Assembly (NCBI RefSeq): GCF_001874525.1
Contig: NZ_LKAQ01000004.1
Span: 2,570,730-2,634,729 of the forward strand
DNA from: Pseudodesulfovibrio hydrargyri
GTDB taxonomy: Bacteria > Desulfobacterota > Desulfovibrionia > Desulfovibrionales > Desulfovibrionaceae
Length of the DNA: 64,000 nt
Direction: 5' to 3'
This document shows, in pieces, positions 1 to 9,127 of the stretch. The translations under genes and the position numbers were made by a program. How positions within the stretch are numbered: position 1 is the first letter of the stretch; every line of letters starts with the position of its first letter. The notes beneath the pieces are model-generated. The model was not told where the DNA came from. It worked only from the letters and a program-made list of their open reading frames with translations, and did not search any database.

Positions 1-1049
1 GCCGCGCGCTTGATGCCGAGCTCGCCCAGGGCGCACATGTGGACCAATGCGCGCAGGGCGCACAGGGACTGGTTGGAGCAGATGTTGGACGTGGCCTTCT
101 GGCGGCGGATGTGCTGCTCCCTGGCCTGGAGGGTGAGCACGTAGCCGGTGCGGCCCTCGGTGTCCGTGGTCCGGCCCACGATGCGGCCGGGCATCTGGCG
201 GATCATGGCCTTGGTGCAGGTCATGATCCCGAGGTACGGGCCGCCGAAGGACAGGGGCAGGCCCAGGGACTGGCCCTCGGCCACGGCGATGTCCGCGCCC
301 ATGGCCCCCGGCGTCTTGAGCAGGGCCTGGAGCACGGGATAGGCGGACACGACGGACACGGCCTTGACCTTGGCGGCCGCGGCGAACAGTTCGGTGAAGT
401 CGTTGATGGAGCCGAAGAAGTTCGGGTTCTGGACCAGCACGGCGGCGATGGAGTCGTCCAGCGCGGCCTTGAGGCCTTCGACGTCGGTCCGGCCGTCCTT
501 GTGGGGTACGGTGACGAACTCGAGGTCCAGGTTGGAGGTGTAGGAGCCGAGCATGACCCGGTAGATGGGGTTGAGCGCTTCGGAGACCACGATCTTGCGG
601 CGTTTGGTCTTGCGCACGGCCATCATCAGGGCCTCGTACAGGGCGGTGCCGCCGTCGTAGACCGAGGCGTTGGCGCACTCCATGCCCAGCAGCCGGGTCA
701 CGGCGGTCTGGTACTCGAAGATGGCCTGCAGGGTGCCCTGGGAGGCCTCGGGTTGGTAGGGGGTGTAGGCGGTGTAGAATTCGCCGCGCATGGTCAGGGC
801 GTCCACGGCGGCGGGAATGTAATGGTCGTAGAAGCCCGCGCCCAGGAAACTGACGCTGTTGGTGGCGTTCTTGGCGGCCAACCCCTCGAGCTTGGAGAGG
901 ACCTCCATTTCACTCAGCCCGTCGGGGATGTCGAAACTCTTGGGGCGCATGTCCTGGGTGATCTCGGCAAAGAGATCCTCCACGGAGCCCACGCCGATGG
1001 CGGCGAGCATCTCGCGCACTTCGTCTTCGGTATGCGGTACAAACGGCAT
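1..1049 (-). CDS. gcvPA: Glycine dehydrogenase (decarboxylating) subunit 1, partial
   Basis: N-terminal subunit of the two-subunit P-protein of the glycine cleavage system, which decarboxylates glycine and loads the aminomethyl group on the lipoyl arm of GcvH. The reverse-strand frame is open from the ATG at 1047-1049 (MPFVPHTEDEVREML) to the window edge, about 349 codons of a usual ~445, so the C-terminus is missing. Family-like stretches include FLGAGFYDHYIPAAV near residue 68 and SVYDGGTALYEAL. In this enzyme class the PLP lysine sits in subunit 2 (GcvPB), expected just beyond the left edge. It lies 73 bp downstream of gcvH, but a terminator-like hairpin separates them. Product assignment is firm; only the 3' end is unknown. 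Confidence 0.93.
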   Translation of the reverse strand, partial: MPFVPHTEDEVREMLAAIGVGSVEDLFAEITQDMRPKSFDIPDGLSEMEVLSKLEGLAAKNATNSVSFLGAGFYDHYIPAAVDALTMRGEFYTAYTPYQPEASQGTLQAIFEYQTAVTRLLGMECANASVYDGGTALYEALMMAVRKTKRRKIVVSEALNPIYRVMLGSYTSNLDLEFVTVPHKDGRTDVEGLKAALDDSIAAVLVQNPNFFGSINDFTELFAAAAKVKAVSVVSAYPVLQALLKTPGAMGADIAVAEGQSLGLPLSFGGPYLGIMTCTKAMIRQMPGRIVGRTTDTEGRTGYVLTLQAREQHIRRQKATSNICSNQSLCALRALVHMCALGELGIKRA

Positions 1050-1075
1050 GATGGAACCTGCTGGTTTATTGGGGG

Positions 1076-1109
1076 AAAGAAAAAGGGCCGAGACGTGTGC
1101 CCCGGCCCT
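1076..1109 (-). terminator. Terminator-like hairpin between gcvH and gcvPA
   Basis: Read on the minus strand, the 7-bp arms AGGGCCG and CGGCCCT (1103-1109 and 1084-1090) close a 12-nt loop and run straight into TTTTTCTTT. This has the form of an intrinsic terminator lying after the gcvH stop and before the gcvPA start. It would reduce gcvPA transcription relative to gcvH, or act as an attenuator, since both genes are needed for one complex. Confidence 0.65.
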
Positions 1110-1122
1110 GTCAGCGTCGTTG

Positions 1123-1503
1123 CTAGTGGGCCTCGGATTCGACCACCGCGGCGTAGGCTTCGGCGTCCAGCAGTCCCTCGGGATCGCCCTTGATCCGGAA
1201 CTTGAGCAGCCAGCCCGAGCCGTACGGCTCCTCGTTGACCTTTTCAGGGGCGTCCTCGAGTTCGGTATTGACCTCGATGACTTCGCCGGTCACCGGGGCG
1301 TATATCTCGCTGGCCGCCTTGACGGATTCGACGGAACCCATCTCCGCGCCCGCCTCGAAGGTGTCGCCCACCTCGGGCAGCTCCACGAAGGTCAGGTCGC
1401 CCAGCTGCTCCTGGGCGAAGTGGGTGATGCCCACCGTGGCGACGTCGCCTTCGACCATGACCCATTCGTGGGTGTTCGCATACAAAAGATCTTCGGGAAT
1501 CAT
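1123..1503 (-). CDS. gcvH: Glycine cleavage system H protein
   Basis: Lipoyl carrier protein of the glycine cleavage system (cytoplasm). It shuttles the aminomethyl group from P-protein to T-protein and the reduced lipoamide to L-protein. The 126-residue length is typical. The lipoyl-lysine context [12 protein letters not shown] puts the modified lysine at K62, followed by the usual [10 protein letters not shown] turn. The start is supported by the minus-strand Shine-Dalgarno AAGGAGAGAG just upstream of the ATG. It is first in the left-going gcvH-gcvPA unit; gcvT is not in the window. Confidence 0.97.
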   Translation of the reverse strand: MIPEDLLYANTHEWVMVEGDVATVGITHFAQEQLGDLTFVELPEVGDTFEAGAEMGSVESVKAASEIYAPVTGEVIEVNTELEDAPEKVNEEPYGSGWLLKFRIKGDPEGLLDAEAYAAVVESEAH

Positions 1504-1811
1504 ATCTCTCTCCTTAGATTCAAAAGGGGTATTTCCAAGTGTGTGATCGCCAGACTATTAGCATGGGATTATTTTGTTGGAAACAGTAAAAATAATGACA
1601 CTTCCAAGCTTTTTGTCCGTTTTCGCCGAGGAATGCGCGAATCCGCCAAAAAGCTGACGAACAGACTTCGGCGGCGGACAAAATAGCTCCGTGTTTCCGG
1701 ACGATTGAGCGCGAAGACGTGTTCAATATAGTCATATTTGTTTTATTGTGGTGGTGTAGAAAGTATTACGACGGTGGTTGACCATGGCACGAAGCAGGGG
1801 TATCCTGGCCG
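1504..1811. promoter_or_regulatory. gcvH / methyltransferase divergent intergenic region with an interrupted palindrome
   Basis: This 308-bp gap separates left-going gcvH from the right-going methyltransferase gene. It holds a long imperfect inverted repeat: AGCTTTTTGTCCG at 1607-1619 pairs with CGGACAAAATAGCT at 1675-1688 (one bulge), and inside it CGCCGA at 1624-1629 pairs with TCGGCG at 1668-1673. In RNA this folds into a two-segment stem around a ~38-nt apical region, in the 5' leader of gcvH if transcription starts upstream of it. I could not fit a glycine riboswitch. No convincing -35/-10 pair was found. Confidence 0.45.
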
Positions 1812-2513
1812 ATGCGTATGAGCGTTGCACCGTCGAAATCCGGCCTGTCAGAGCCCTTTGCCGCACCCGATCCCGGCTCCCGCGTGGAGGTCGAGGTCGG
1901 GGGGCGCGTCTGGCTGCTCGACCGGGCCGCGGACATGGAGGCGCTGTGGGACGCCATGGACGACGAGGATCTGGACGAGGACGAGCGGCTGCCGTACTGG
2001 GCCGAGGTCTGGCCCGCCAGCGTGCTGCTCGGGCGGCACATCCTGCGCAACGCGGACCGGCTTGCGGGCAGGGCCTGCCTGGACATCGGCTGCGGGCTCG
2101 GCCTGACCGGCCTGATCGCGGCGTCCGTGGGTGCGCATGTGGCCGCCTTCGACTACGAGTGGCCCGCCGTGCGTTTCGCCCGGCACAACGCCGCGCTGAA
2201 CGACGTCCCCCAGCCCCTGTGGCTGCTCATGGACTGGCGCGATCCGGCGGTCCGGGCCCGCGCGTTCGACTTCATCTGGGGCGGGGACGTGCTTTACGAA
2301 AAGCGGTTTTTCGATCCCCTGATCCGGCTCTTCCGCCACGCGCTCGCCCCGGACGGGCGCATCTGGATCGGCGAGCCCGTGCGCACCGTGTCCCGGCCCG
2401 TCTGGGAGCGGCTCGCGGACGAGGGGTTCGAGGCAAGGAAATTGACCGTGGAAAAGGTCGCCCTGTGCGGCCAGAACGCCACGGTAAACCTGTGGGAAAT
2501 CACCATCCCCTGA
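1812..2513 (+). CDS. Class I SAM-dependent methyltransferase (protein-lysine methyltransferase-like)
   Basis: A 233-residue soluble methyltransferase. [18 protein letters not shown] (about residues 57-74) followed by motif [14 protein letters not shown] (about 90-102) is the pattern of the NNMT / ETF-beta lysine methyltransferase group (PF10294-like), and [13 protein letters not shown] fits the post-motif region. The methyl acceptor cannot be read from sequence. The start is uncertain: ATG 1812 and ATG 1818 are both possible and neither has a strong Shine-Dalgarno. It ends 14 bp before nikR, so the two are probably co-transcribed, which is not evidence of a nickel-related role. Confidence 0.75.
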   Translation: MRMSVAPSKSGLSEPFAAPDPGSRVEVEVGGRVWLLDRAADMEALWDAMDDEDLDEDERLPYWAEVWPASVLLGRHILRNADRLAGRACLDIGCGLGLTGLIAASVGAHVAAFDYEWPAVRFARHNAALNDVPQPLWLLMDWRDPAVRARAFDFIWGGDVLYEKRFFDPLIRLFRHALAPDGRIWIGEPVRTVSRPVWERLADEGFEARKLTVEKVALCGQNATVNLWEITIP

Positions 2514-2527
2514 GATTGGAGGACATT

Positions 2528-2947
2528 ATGGGCAAGACCATCCGATTCGGCGTGTCGCTGGATTCCGACCTGTTGGAGAAGTTCGACCAGCACTGCGAGG
2601 AGCGCAGCTACCAGACCCGCTCCGAGGCCATCCGCGACCTGATCCGCAACACCCTGGTCCAGCGCGAGTGGGAGCAGGCCGAGGGCGACCTGGCCGGGAC
2701 CCTGACCCTGGTCTACGACCACCACAAGTCCGGCCTGTCCCAGAAACTGACCGAGATCCAGCACGAGGCGCACCACGTCATCCAGTCATCGCTGCACGTC
2801 CATCTCGACCATTACAATTGCCTGGAAGTGATCATCCTCAAGGGCGACGCCGAGGTCATCAAGGAACTCGGCCAGAAACTCATTTCCACCAAGGGCGTCA
2901 AGCACGGCAACCTCGCCTTGACAACCACCGGCAAAGACTTGATTTAA
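2528..2947 (+). CDS. nikR: Nickel-responsive transcriptional regulator NikR
   Basis: Ribbon-helix-helix repressor with an ACT-like nickel-sensing domain; with Ni(II) bound it represses nickel uptake genes. The 139-residue length is typical. The N-terminal beta strand and helices ([18 protein letters not shown], then [10 protein letters not shown]) form the DNA-binding part. The expected nickel ligands are all present as H79, H90, H92 and C98 in the [11 protein letters not shown] region. The frame extends far upstream, but ATG 2528 has a good Shine-Dalgarno (TTGGAGGA, 2516-2523) and gives the exact family length. No nickel transporter lies beside it. In a sulfate reducer it would match supply to NiFe-hydrogenases. 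Confidence 0.96.
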   Translation: MGKTIRFGVSLDSDLLEKFDQHCEERSYQTRSEAIRDLIRNTLVQREWEQAEGDLAGTLTLVYDHHKSGLSQKLTEIQHEAHHVIQSSLHVHLDHYNCLEVIILKGDAEVIKELGQKLISTKGVKHGNLALTTTGKDLI

Positions 2948-2952
2948 GAAGG

Positions 2953-3054
2953 CCTCCGGCGGCCGGGGGAAGGGGAGAGGGAAACCCTTTGAAAAGGGCT
3001 TTCCCTCTCCCCTTCCCCCGGGCCCCCATCCCCTCTCCCTTCCTAAACTTTTTT
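2953..3054 (+). repeat. Dispersed hairpin repeat, copy A (plus orientation)
   Basis: A ~100-bp element with three parts: a GCCTCCGGCGGC end facing nikR, a long near-perfect inverted repeat of purine-rich then pyrimidine-rich DNA (GGGGGAAGGGGAGAGGGAAA and its complement around a short loop), and a distal arm ending CCTTCCTAAACTTTTTT. It begins 6 bp after the nikR stop. Copies B and C (4528-4629 and 6054-6155) are nearly identical across their whole length. It could act as a terminator or mRNA-stabilising hairpin. No coding potential is supported. Confidence 0.9.
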
Positions 3055-3138
3055 GGTGCCGCTTCGCGGGGCCGGAGGAGGGTGGGAGTACGCCGCTTGC
3101 GCAAGAGGGGGGAGACCTGAGCAAGGAAGGGATAGATT

Positions 3139-3909
3139 ATGGAAGACGTACAGAAGAGTCAGGCGTCCATCGCCATGCCCATCGACCGGGTGGGGGTCAA
3201 GGGGTTGCGGCTGCCGATCACCGTCCGGCACCGCGAGTCCGGGGTCCAGCACACCGTGGCCCAGGTGTCCATGTCCGTGGACCTGCCCGCCGAGTTCAAG
3301 GGCACGCACATGAGCCGTTTCGTGGAGGCCCTGGAGCACTGGGAAGGAACGCTCGACTACAACTCCTTCCTGTCCCTGCTCGACGACGTCGTGGACCGGC
3401 TCCAGGCCCGCAGCGCCCACCTGCGTTTCGTGTTCCCCTATTTCCTGCGCCGCAAGTCGCCGGTCACCAAGACGGGCGGCATGATGGACTACACCTGCCG
3501 GGTGGACGGCTATCTCAAGGACGGCAAGCTGACCTTCACCCTGGGCGCGGACGTGCCGGTCATGACCGTCTGCCCGTGCTCCAAGGCCATCTCGGACGAG
3601 GGTGCGCACTCCCAGCGGGCCGAGGTCCGCATCCGGACGCGGTTCGACGGCTTCCTCTGGCTCGAGGACCTCATCGAGATCGGCGAGCGCGCCGGTTCCT
3701 GCCAGGTCTACTCCCTGCTCAAGCGCGAGGACGAGAAATACGTCACCGAGACCGCCTTCGCCCACCCGACCTTTGTCGAGGACGTGGTCCGCGAGGCCGC
3801 CAAGGGGCTGGACGAGCACCCCAAGGTCACCTGGTACAAGGTCGAGGTGGAGTCCTTCGAATCCATCCACAACCATTCGGCGTTCGCGGTCATCGAGAGC
3901 GACGGGTAG
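3139..3909 (+). CDS. folE2: GTP cyclohydrolase I, type IB (FolE2)
   Basis: Converts GTP to 7,8-dihydroneopterin triphosphate, the first step toward tetrahydrofolate and queuosine-type pathways. The 256-residue protein matches the metal-promiscuous FolE2 family rather than zinc FolE. The active-site segment [20 protein letters not shown] lies at residues 141-160, with the CPCS cysteines at 145/147 and the nearby histidine at 157. The N-terminal [17 protein letters not shown] is also typical. The start has an AAGGAAGGG Shine-Dalgarno at 3123-3131. It stands alone between repeat copy A and a flagellar-type gene. FolE2 is often favoured where zinc is limiting; no zinc-regulator site was identified here. 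Confidence 0.94.
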   Translation: MEDVQKSQASIAMPIDRVGVKGLRLPITVRHRESGVQHTVAQVSMSVDLPAEFKGTHMSRFVEALEHWEGTLDYNSFLSLLDDVVDRLQARSAHLRFVFPYFLRRKSPVTKTGGMMDYTCRVDGYLKDGKLTFTLGADVPVMTVCPCSKAISDEGAHSQRAEVRIRTRFDGFLWLEDLIEIGERAGSCQVYSLLKREDEKYVTETAFAHPTFVEDVVREAAKGLDEHPKVTWYKVEVESFESIHNHSAFAVIESDG

Positions 3910-3998
3910 CCGCTCCAGGCCCGATTTGCATCCCGCGCCTTCAGGGACTATACCATGTTGTAGCTGCTTCCCCTGACTGCCCAAGGGAGTGATCACTT

Positions 3999-4325
3999 AT
4001 GTCCGACGCCAGCATCTCGGCCTTGTCCGCCCTGTCCACCGTGCAGGACGTCACGGCCAACAACATCGCCAACATGAACACCGACGGCTTCAAGGCCTCG
4101 GCGGTGTCGCTCGAGTCCGGCCCCGGCGGGCAGGGCGTGGATGTGGCCTCCATCACCGAGTCCACCACGCCCGGCTCCATGGTGGGCGGCGTGGAGACCT
4201 CCAATACCGACCTGGGCCGCGAGATGGTCGACATGATCACCACCAGCCGCGCCTTCGAGGCCAACACCACCTTCATCCGTGCGGATGAGGAGATGACCGG
4301 CCATCTGCTCAACATGATCGCCTGA
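3999..4325 (+). CDS. Short flagellar rod/hook-family protein (FlgC-like)
   Basis: A 108-residue protein made only of the two conserved ends of flagellar axial proteins: an N-terminal rod motif (SALSTVQDVTANNIANMNTDGFKAS) and a C-terminal motif (DLGREMVDMITTSRAFEANTTFIRADEEMTG, about 68-98). FlgC itself is ~140 residues, so this is shorter and lacks most of the middle. ATG 3999 follows a CAAGGGAG Shine-Dalgarno. It is isolated from the flagellar operon at 32.8-43.2 kb, with no flagellar neighbour. It may be a rod component or a divergent paralogue; which one cannot be decided from sequence. Confidence 0.75.
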   Translation: MSDASISALSALSTVQDVTANNIANMNTDGFKASAVSLESGPGGQGVDVASITESTTPGSMVGGVETSNTDLGREMVDMITTSRAFEANTTFIRADEEMTGHLLNMIA

Positions 4326-4637
4326 TACCGGCGTCGCTCCCCTGAATCCGCCCGGCGGCGCCCCGCCTTGACATCTCCTCGATCCATGTCATACGGTCTA
4401 TCATGGCCCGTCTGCGCGCGTTCCCTTTTCGGGGAGCGGCCGGTACGGGCCATACTTGCGTAACAACACCAAACCCCGATACAGGGGATCCACGCCCGCT
4501 CTCCACCCGACCGCGCGAAGCGCCGATAAAGAGTTTAGGAAGGGAGAGGGGATGGGGGCCCGGGGGAAGGGGAGAGGGAAAGCCCTTTGCAAAGGGTTTC
4601 CCTCTCCCCTTCCCCCGGGCGCCGGAGGCATTGCGAC
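4326..4637 (+). promoter_or_regulatory. Promoter region of the FAD oxidoreductase gene
   Basis: A 312-bp non-coding stretch. It contains a consensus -35 hexamer TTGACA at 4368-4373 followed 18 bp later by TACGGT at 4392-4397, a plausible but weak -10. Repeat copy B fills 4528-4629, so a transcript from this promoter would carry the repeat hairpin in its leader. The Shine-Dalgarno GGAGG (4624-4628) lies inside the repeat end. No small gene was recognised between 4400 and 4528. Confidence 0.4.
4528..4629 (-). repeat. Dispersed hairpin repeat, copy B (minus orientation)
   Basis: Inverted copy of the element at 2953-3054 and 6054-6155. It reads AAAGAGTTTAGGAAGGG at its left end, then the long purine/pyrimidine hairpin, and ends GCCGGAGGC at 4621-4629. 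That last segment places GGAGG 9 nt before the ATG of the oxidoreductase at 4638, so the repeat boundary doubles as its ribosome-binding site. With copy C it brackets that gene in inverted orientation. Confidence 0.9.
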
Positions 4638-6032
4638 ATGAACAAGGCAGTAAAGACCGATTTCGACGTCATCATCGTGGGCGGCGGCCCGGCCGGGCTG
4701 TTCGCCGCGTACTACCTGGGCGAGCACTCCGACCTGGACGTGCTGCTCATCGACAAGGGCAAACGCTCGCTCAAGCGCAACTGTCCCCTTTCCGGAGATC
4801 AGGAATGCGTCAAGTGCCGACCGTGCAACATCCTGTGCGGCGTGGGCGGGGCAGGGCTGTTTTCCGACGGCAAGCTCAACTACATCCACAAGCTCGGCAA
4901 GACCGATCTGACTCAGTTCGTGGGCACGTCCGAGGCCATCAAGCTGATTGACGAGACCGAGGAGATCTTCAACAAGTTCGGCATGGACGGCAAGGTCTTC
5001 CCGACCGACATGGAAGAGGCCAAGCAGATCCGCAAGCAGGCGCGCAAGCACGGCATCGACCTGCTGGTCATCAAGCAGAAGCACCTCGGCAGCGACAACC
5101 TGCCCGGGCACATCGCGGGCATGGCCGACCACATCCAGGACAAGGGCGTGGTCTTTCACACCTCGGAGAACGTCACCGACGTGGTCGTCAAAAGCGGCAG
5201 GGTCGCGGGTGTGGTCACCAACCGCCAGGAATACACGGCCAAGAACGTCATCCTCGCCCCGGGCCGGGTGGGCGCGGAATGGGTTGCCAACGAGGTGCGC
5301 AAGCACGGCATCGGCGTGTCCCAGCGCGGCATCGAGGTCGGCGTGCGCGTGGAGGTCCACAACGAGATCATGCAGGACCTCTGCTCGGTCATCTACGATC
5401 CGACCTTCTTCGTGCGCACCAACAAGTACGACGACCAGACCCGCACCTTCTGCACCAATGCGGGCGGCTACGTGGCTCTCGAGAATTACCAGGACTTCGT
5501 CTGCGTCAACGGCCACGCGCTGATGAACAAGAAGTCGGACAACACCAACTTCGCCTTCCTGTCCAAGGTGGTCCTGAACGATCCGGTGGAGGACAACCAG
5601 GCCTACGGCGAATCCATCGGCCGCCTGGCCACCCTCATCGGCGGGGGCAAGCCCATCCTCCAGCGGTTCGGCGACCTGCGCCGGGGCCGCCGGTCCACCT
5701 GGGACCGCATCGGCAACGGCTATATCGAGCCCACGCTCAAGAACGTGGTCCCAGGCGACATCGCCATGGCCCTGCCCGAGCGCATCCTGACCAACCTCAT
5801 GGACGGCCTGGAACAGCTCAACAACGTGGTCCCGGGCGTGTCCAACGACGAGACCCTGCTCTACGCCCCGGAGATCAAGTTCTTCGCCACCCAGGTGGAC
5901 ACCCGCAAGCACCTGGAAACCAGCGTGGACGGCCTGTTCGTGGCCGGCGACGGACCCGGCGTGGCCGGCAACATCGTCGGTGCCGCCGCCACCGCCCTCA
6001 TCCCGGCCAAGGAAATCATCCGCCGCTCGTAG
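4638..6032 (+). CDS. FAD-dependent dehydrogenase with N-terminal cysteine cluster (COG2509-like)
   Basis: A 464-residue flavoprotein. The dinucleotide-binding motif VIIVGGGPAGLFAAYYL lies at about residues 11-27, and the C-terminal FAD motif GLFVAGDGPGVAGNIVGAA at about 434-452. Between them is a cysteine-rich segment, CPLSGDQECVKCRPCNILCG, leading into GGAGLFSDGKL, a pattern I associate with the COG2509 family of uncharacterised dehydrogenases. The physiological substrate is unknown. The frame extends upstream to 4587, but those codons lie in repeat copy B; ATG 4638 with GGAGG 9 nt upstream is preferred. It is monocistronic, with repeats on both sides. Confidence 0.82.
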   Translation: MNKAVKTDFDVIIVGGGPAGLFAAYYLGEHSDLDVLLIDKGKRSLKRNCPLSGDQECVKCRPCNILCGVGGAGLFSDGKLNYIHKLGKTDLTQFVGTSEAIKLIDETEEIFNKFGMDGKVFPTDMEEAKQIRKQARKHGIDLLVIKQKHLGSDNLPGHIAGMADHIQDKGVVFHTSENVTDVVVKSGRVAGVVTNRQEYTAKNVILAPGRVGAEWVANEVRKHGIGVSQRGIEVGVRVEVHNEIMQDLCSVIYDPTFFVRTNKYDDQTRTFCTNAGGYVALENYQDFVCVNGHALMNKKSDNTNFAFLSKVVLNDPVEDNQAYGESIGRLATLIGGGKPILQRFGDLRRGRRSTWDRIGNGYIEPTLKNVVPGDIAMALPERILTNLMDGLEQLNNVVPGVSNDETLLYAPEIKFFATQVDTRKHLETSVDGLFVAGDGPGVAGNIVGAAATALIPAKEIIRRS

Positions 6033-6053
6033 GCGGCGGGGTGCTTTATTAGT

Positions 6054-6155
6054 GCCTCCGGCGGCCGGGGGAAGGGGAGAGGGAAACCCTTTGCAAAGGG
6101 CTTTCCCTCTCCCCTTCCCCCGGGCCCCCATCCCCTCTCCCTTCCTAAACTTTTT
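6054..6155 (+). repeat. Dispersed hairpin repeat, copy C (plus orientation)
   Basis: Nearly identical to copy A, starting GCCTCCGGCGGCC 21 bp after the oxidoreductase stop and ending CCTTCCTAAACTTTTT. The central inverted repeat spans about 6066-6121 with a short loop. As with copy A, the CCTCCGGC end faces the stop codon of the preceding gene. Confidence 0.9.
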
Positions 6156-6532
6156 GTATGCGCATGCGCGCGTGGGGTGGGTTGAGGGGGAGCGTGCGTC
6201 TTCGCCGAAGCCCGGCCGGATGAGACAGTTCGGTCGGGCAAAGATAAGAATGATCGCCATCGCAGAATCCCTGTGAAGCGGCAAAAGCTTTTGAGCGGGG
6301 GCCGTGTGGGGGCCTGGAGCCGTCGACAGCAGCGATGGGGCGGCACCCCGGGAGGGCCGTGCCCGATGCTACATTTATCGTATCCGTATGTGTAAGCTAC
6401 CGCCGGAATCGTACCAAAATGTACTTTTCGTCCCCCGGATCGATGCCGCTCCTGCCGGTCGGGTAAGAATATTATCCTTTTAATTCATTGTGTTGATGTG
6501 CAGCGTGTCTCGAGTTTTCAGGCCCGAGCCAT
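6156..6532. promoter_or_regulatory. anfA upstream region with GTAC-N6-GTAC activator site
   Basis: No gene is supported in this stretch. It contains an exact GTAC-N6-GTAC dyad at 6411-6424 (GTACCAAAATGTAC), about 110 bp upstream of the anfA -24 element. A much weaker variant (GTAT-N6-GTGT) lies at 6380-6393. GTAC-N6-GTAC is the recognition pattern reported for VnfA-type activators. The same dyad occurs upstream of anfH, so autoactivation of anfA is likely. The AT content rises toward the promoter. Confidence 0.6.
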
Positions 6533-6548
6533 TGGCATGATCATTGCG
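6533..6548 (+). promoter_or_regulatory. Sigma-54 (-24/-12) promoter of anfA
   Basis: TGGCATGATCATTGCG matches the sigma-54 consensus TGGCACG-N4-TTGCA. The invariant GG (6534-6535) and GC (6546-6547) are separated by exactly 10 bp. The predicted start point near 6559 gives a ~90-nt leader to the GTG at 6650. It also makes the far-upstream ATG at 6566 unlikely as a translation start. Confidence 0.8.
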
Positions 6549-6649
6549 ATGCATAGGTTTCGGGTATGCTCCCTGGTAATCTCCGTCCTTTGGGAAGAGG
6601 GCGGGCAAGGGCGGTCATTCGGAACCAAATCAAACGGGAAGGCGGCATC

Positions 6650-8332
<1,683 letters not shown>

Positions 8333-8369
8333 GGGCACCGTCCTCACCCGATCCCATTGCCGAACGTGT

Positions 8370-8413
8370 GACTGGCGATGGCGGAGCCTGCCGGGTTCCC
8401 GCCATCGCCAGTC
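8370..8413. terminator. Convergent hairpin between anfA and the anf operon
   Basis: A perfect 15-bp stem pairs GACTGGCGATGGCGG (8370-8384) with CCGCCATCGCCAGTC (8399-8413) around a 14-nt loop, midway between two converging stop codons. There is no T-run on either side, so it is either a poor intrinsic terminator or a 3'-end stabiliser shared by both transcripts. Confidence 0.5.
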
Positions 8414-8449
8414 TGCGTCCTCGGGTCCGCGTGCGGGCGGACTCGGCGG

Positions 8450-9097
8450 TTAGGAGGCTCCGCCGGAAAGATCACAGGTCAGTTGCCCGTTCTCGTCGAT
8501 CAGGCTCGTGCAGTCGGGGCAGGACGTGGAGAGCGTGCCGTCGCGCGCCTCGGCCGGGCTCCTGGGCACGATGAAGCGGGCCGGGGCCCGGGGCAGTCCG
8601 GCCAGTTCATCGACGTATGCCCGCGGCAGCCCGTGGGCGCGCGCTCCTTCGACGATGAAATGGAGGTATTCCCTGCTTGGCGGCACCGGGTCGCCGAGCA
8701 GGTCCTTCTTGTACAGGACGGCGTAGCGGCCCTCGCCCGTTGCATCGTAGACCGTGGCCGGGCTGTGAAAATAGTCGCCGGTCCCGTTGAGCCGGACCCC
8801 CTGCCAGGCGTCCAGGCTGTCCGCGTCCGTGGGCCCCAGGGAGTAGACCACGCCCCACAGGGTGTGCCCGGGGGCCGGGATCACGGTCTCCAGGCCGCCG
8901 TCCCAGAGCCGGTTGTTGCCGAAAAAGCCCAGGGCGAGGCCGGGGAGCCGGGCCGGGCCCAGGACGTCCGCGCCGGTGCAGCGCTGTCTTATCTGTTCCG
9001 GGTTCATGTTCGAACCGTAGGCGAAATAGATGATCCTGGATGCCGCCTGCCGTTCCTTCCTGGGCAGGCTTTCGGTCCGGACCGTGATCGGTTGCAT
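8450..9097 (-). CDS. Gamma-glutamylcyclotransferase-like protein at the end of the anf operon
   Basis: A 215-residue protein with the GGCT-fold signature IYFAYGSNM (residues 23-31) and the later SLDAWQGV segment (94-101). In active cyclotransferases the equivalent position, as I recall SLDxxEGV in the human enzyme, carries the catalytic glutamate; here it is Q99. The C-terminus has an extension with CPDC (C193, C196) and C208, a possible metal or redox site. The start has an AGGAGGA Shine-Dalgarno. It is last in the left-going unit, 112 bp after anfK across a hairpin. A nitrogenase-linked accessory role is inference from position. Enzymatic activity is doubtful. Confidence 0.7.
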   Translation of the reverse strand: MQPITVRTESLPRKERQAASRIIYFAYGSNMNPEQIRQRCTGADVLGPARLPGLALGFFGNNRLWDGGLETVIPAPGHTLWGVVYSLGPTDADSLDAWQGVRLNGTGDYFHSPATVYDATGEGRYAVLYKKDLLGDPVPPSREYLHFIVEGARAHGLPRAYVDELAGLPRAPARFIVPRSPAEARDGTLSTSCPDCTSLIDENGQLTCDLSGGAS

Positions 9098-9127
9098 GGG
9101 GGTATCCTCCTGTGCGGTTGTGAAGTT

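Noticed and set aside
1504..1777. Glycine riboswitch upstream of gcvH
   Set aside because: The CGCCGAAG segment is suggestive, but the surrounding conserved aptamer blocks are missing; only an inverted repeat is present.
2953..3054. Insertion sequence or MITE
   Set aside because: No transposase, no clear target-site duplication and the ends are not terminal inverted repeats; treated as a dispersed hairpin repeat.
4401..6284. 627-codon reverse frame across the oxidoreductase gene and repeats
   Set aside because: It passes through two copies of the hairpin repeat and is opposite a gene with clear FAD motifs.
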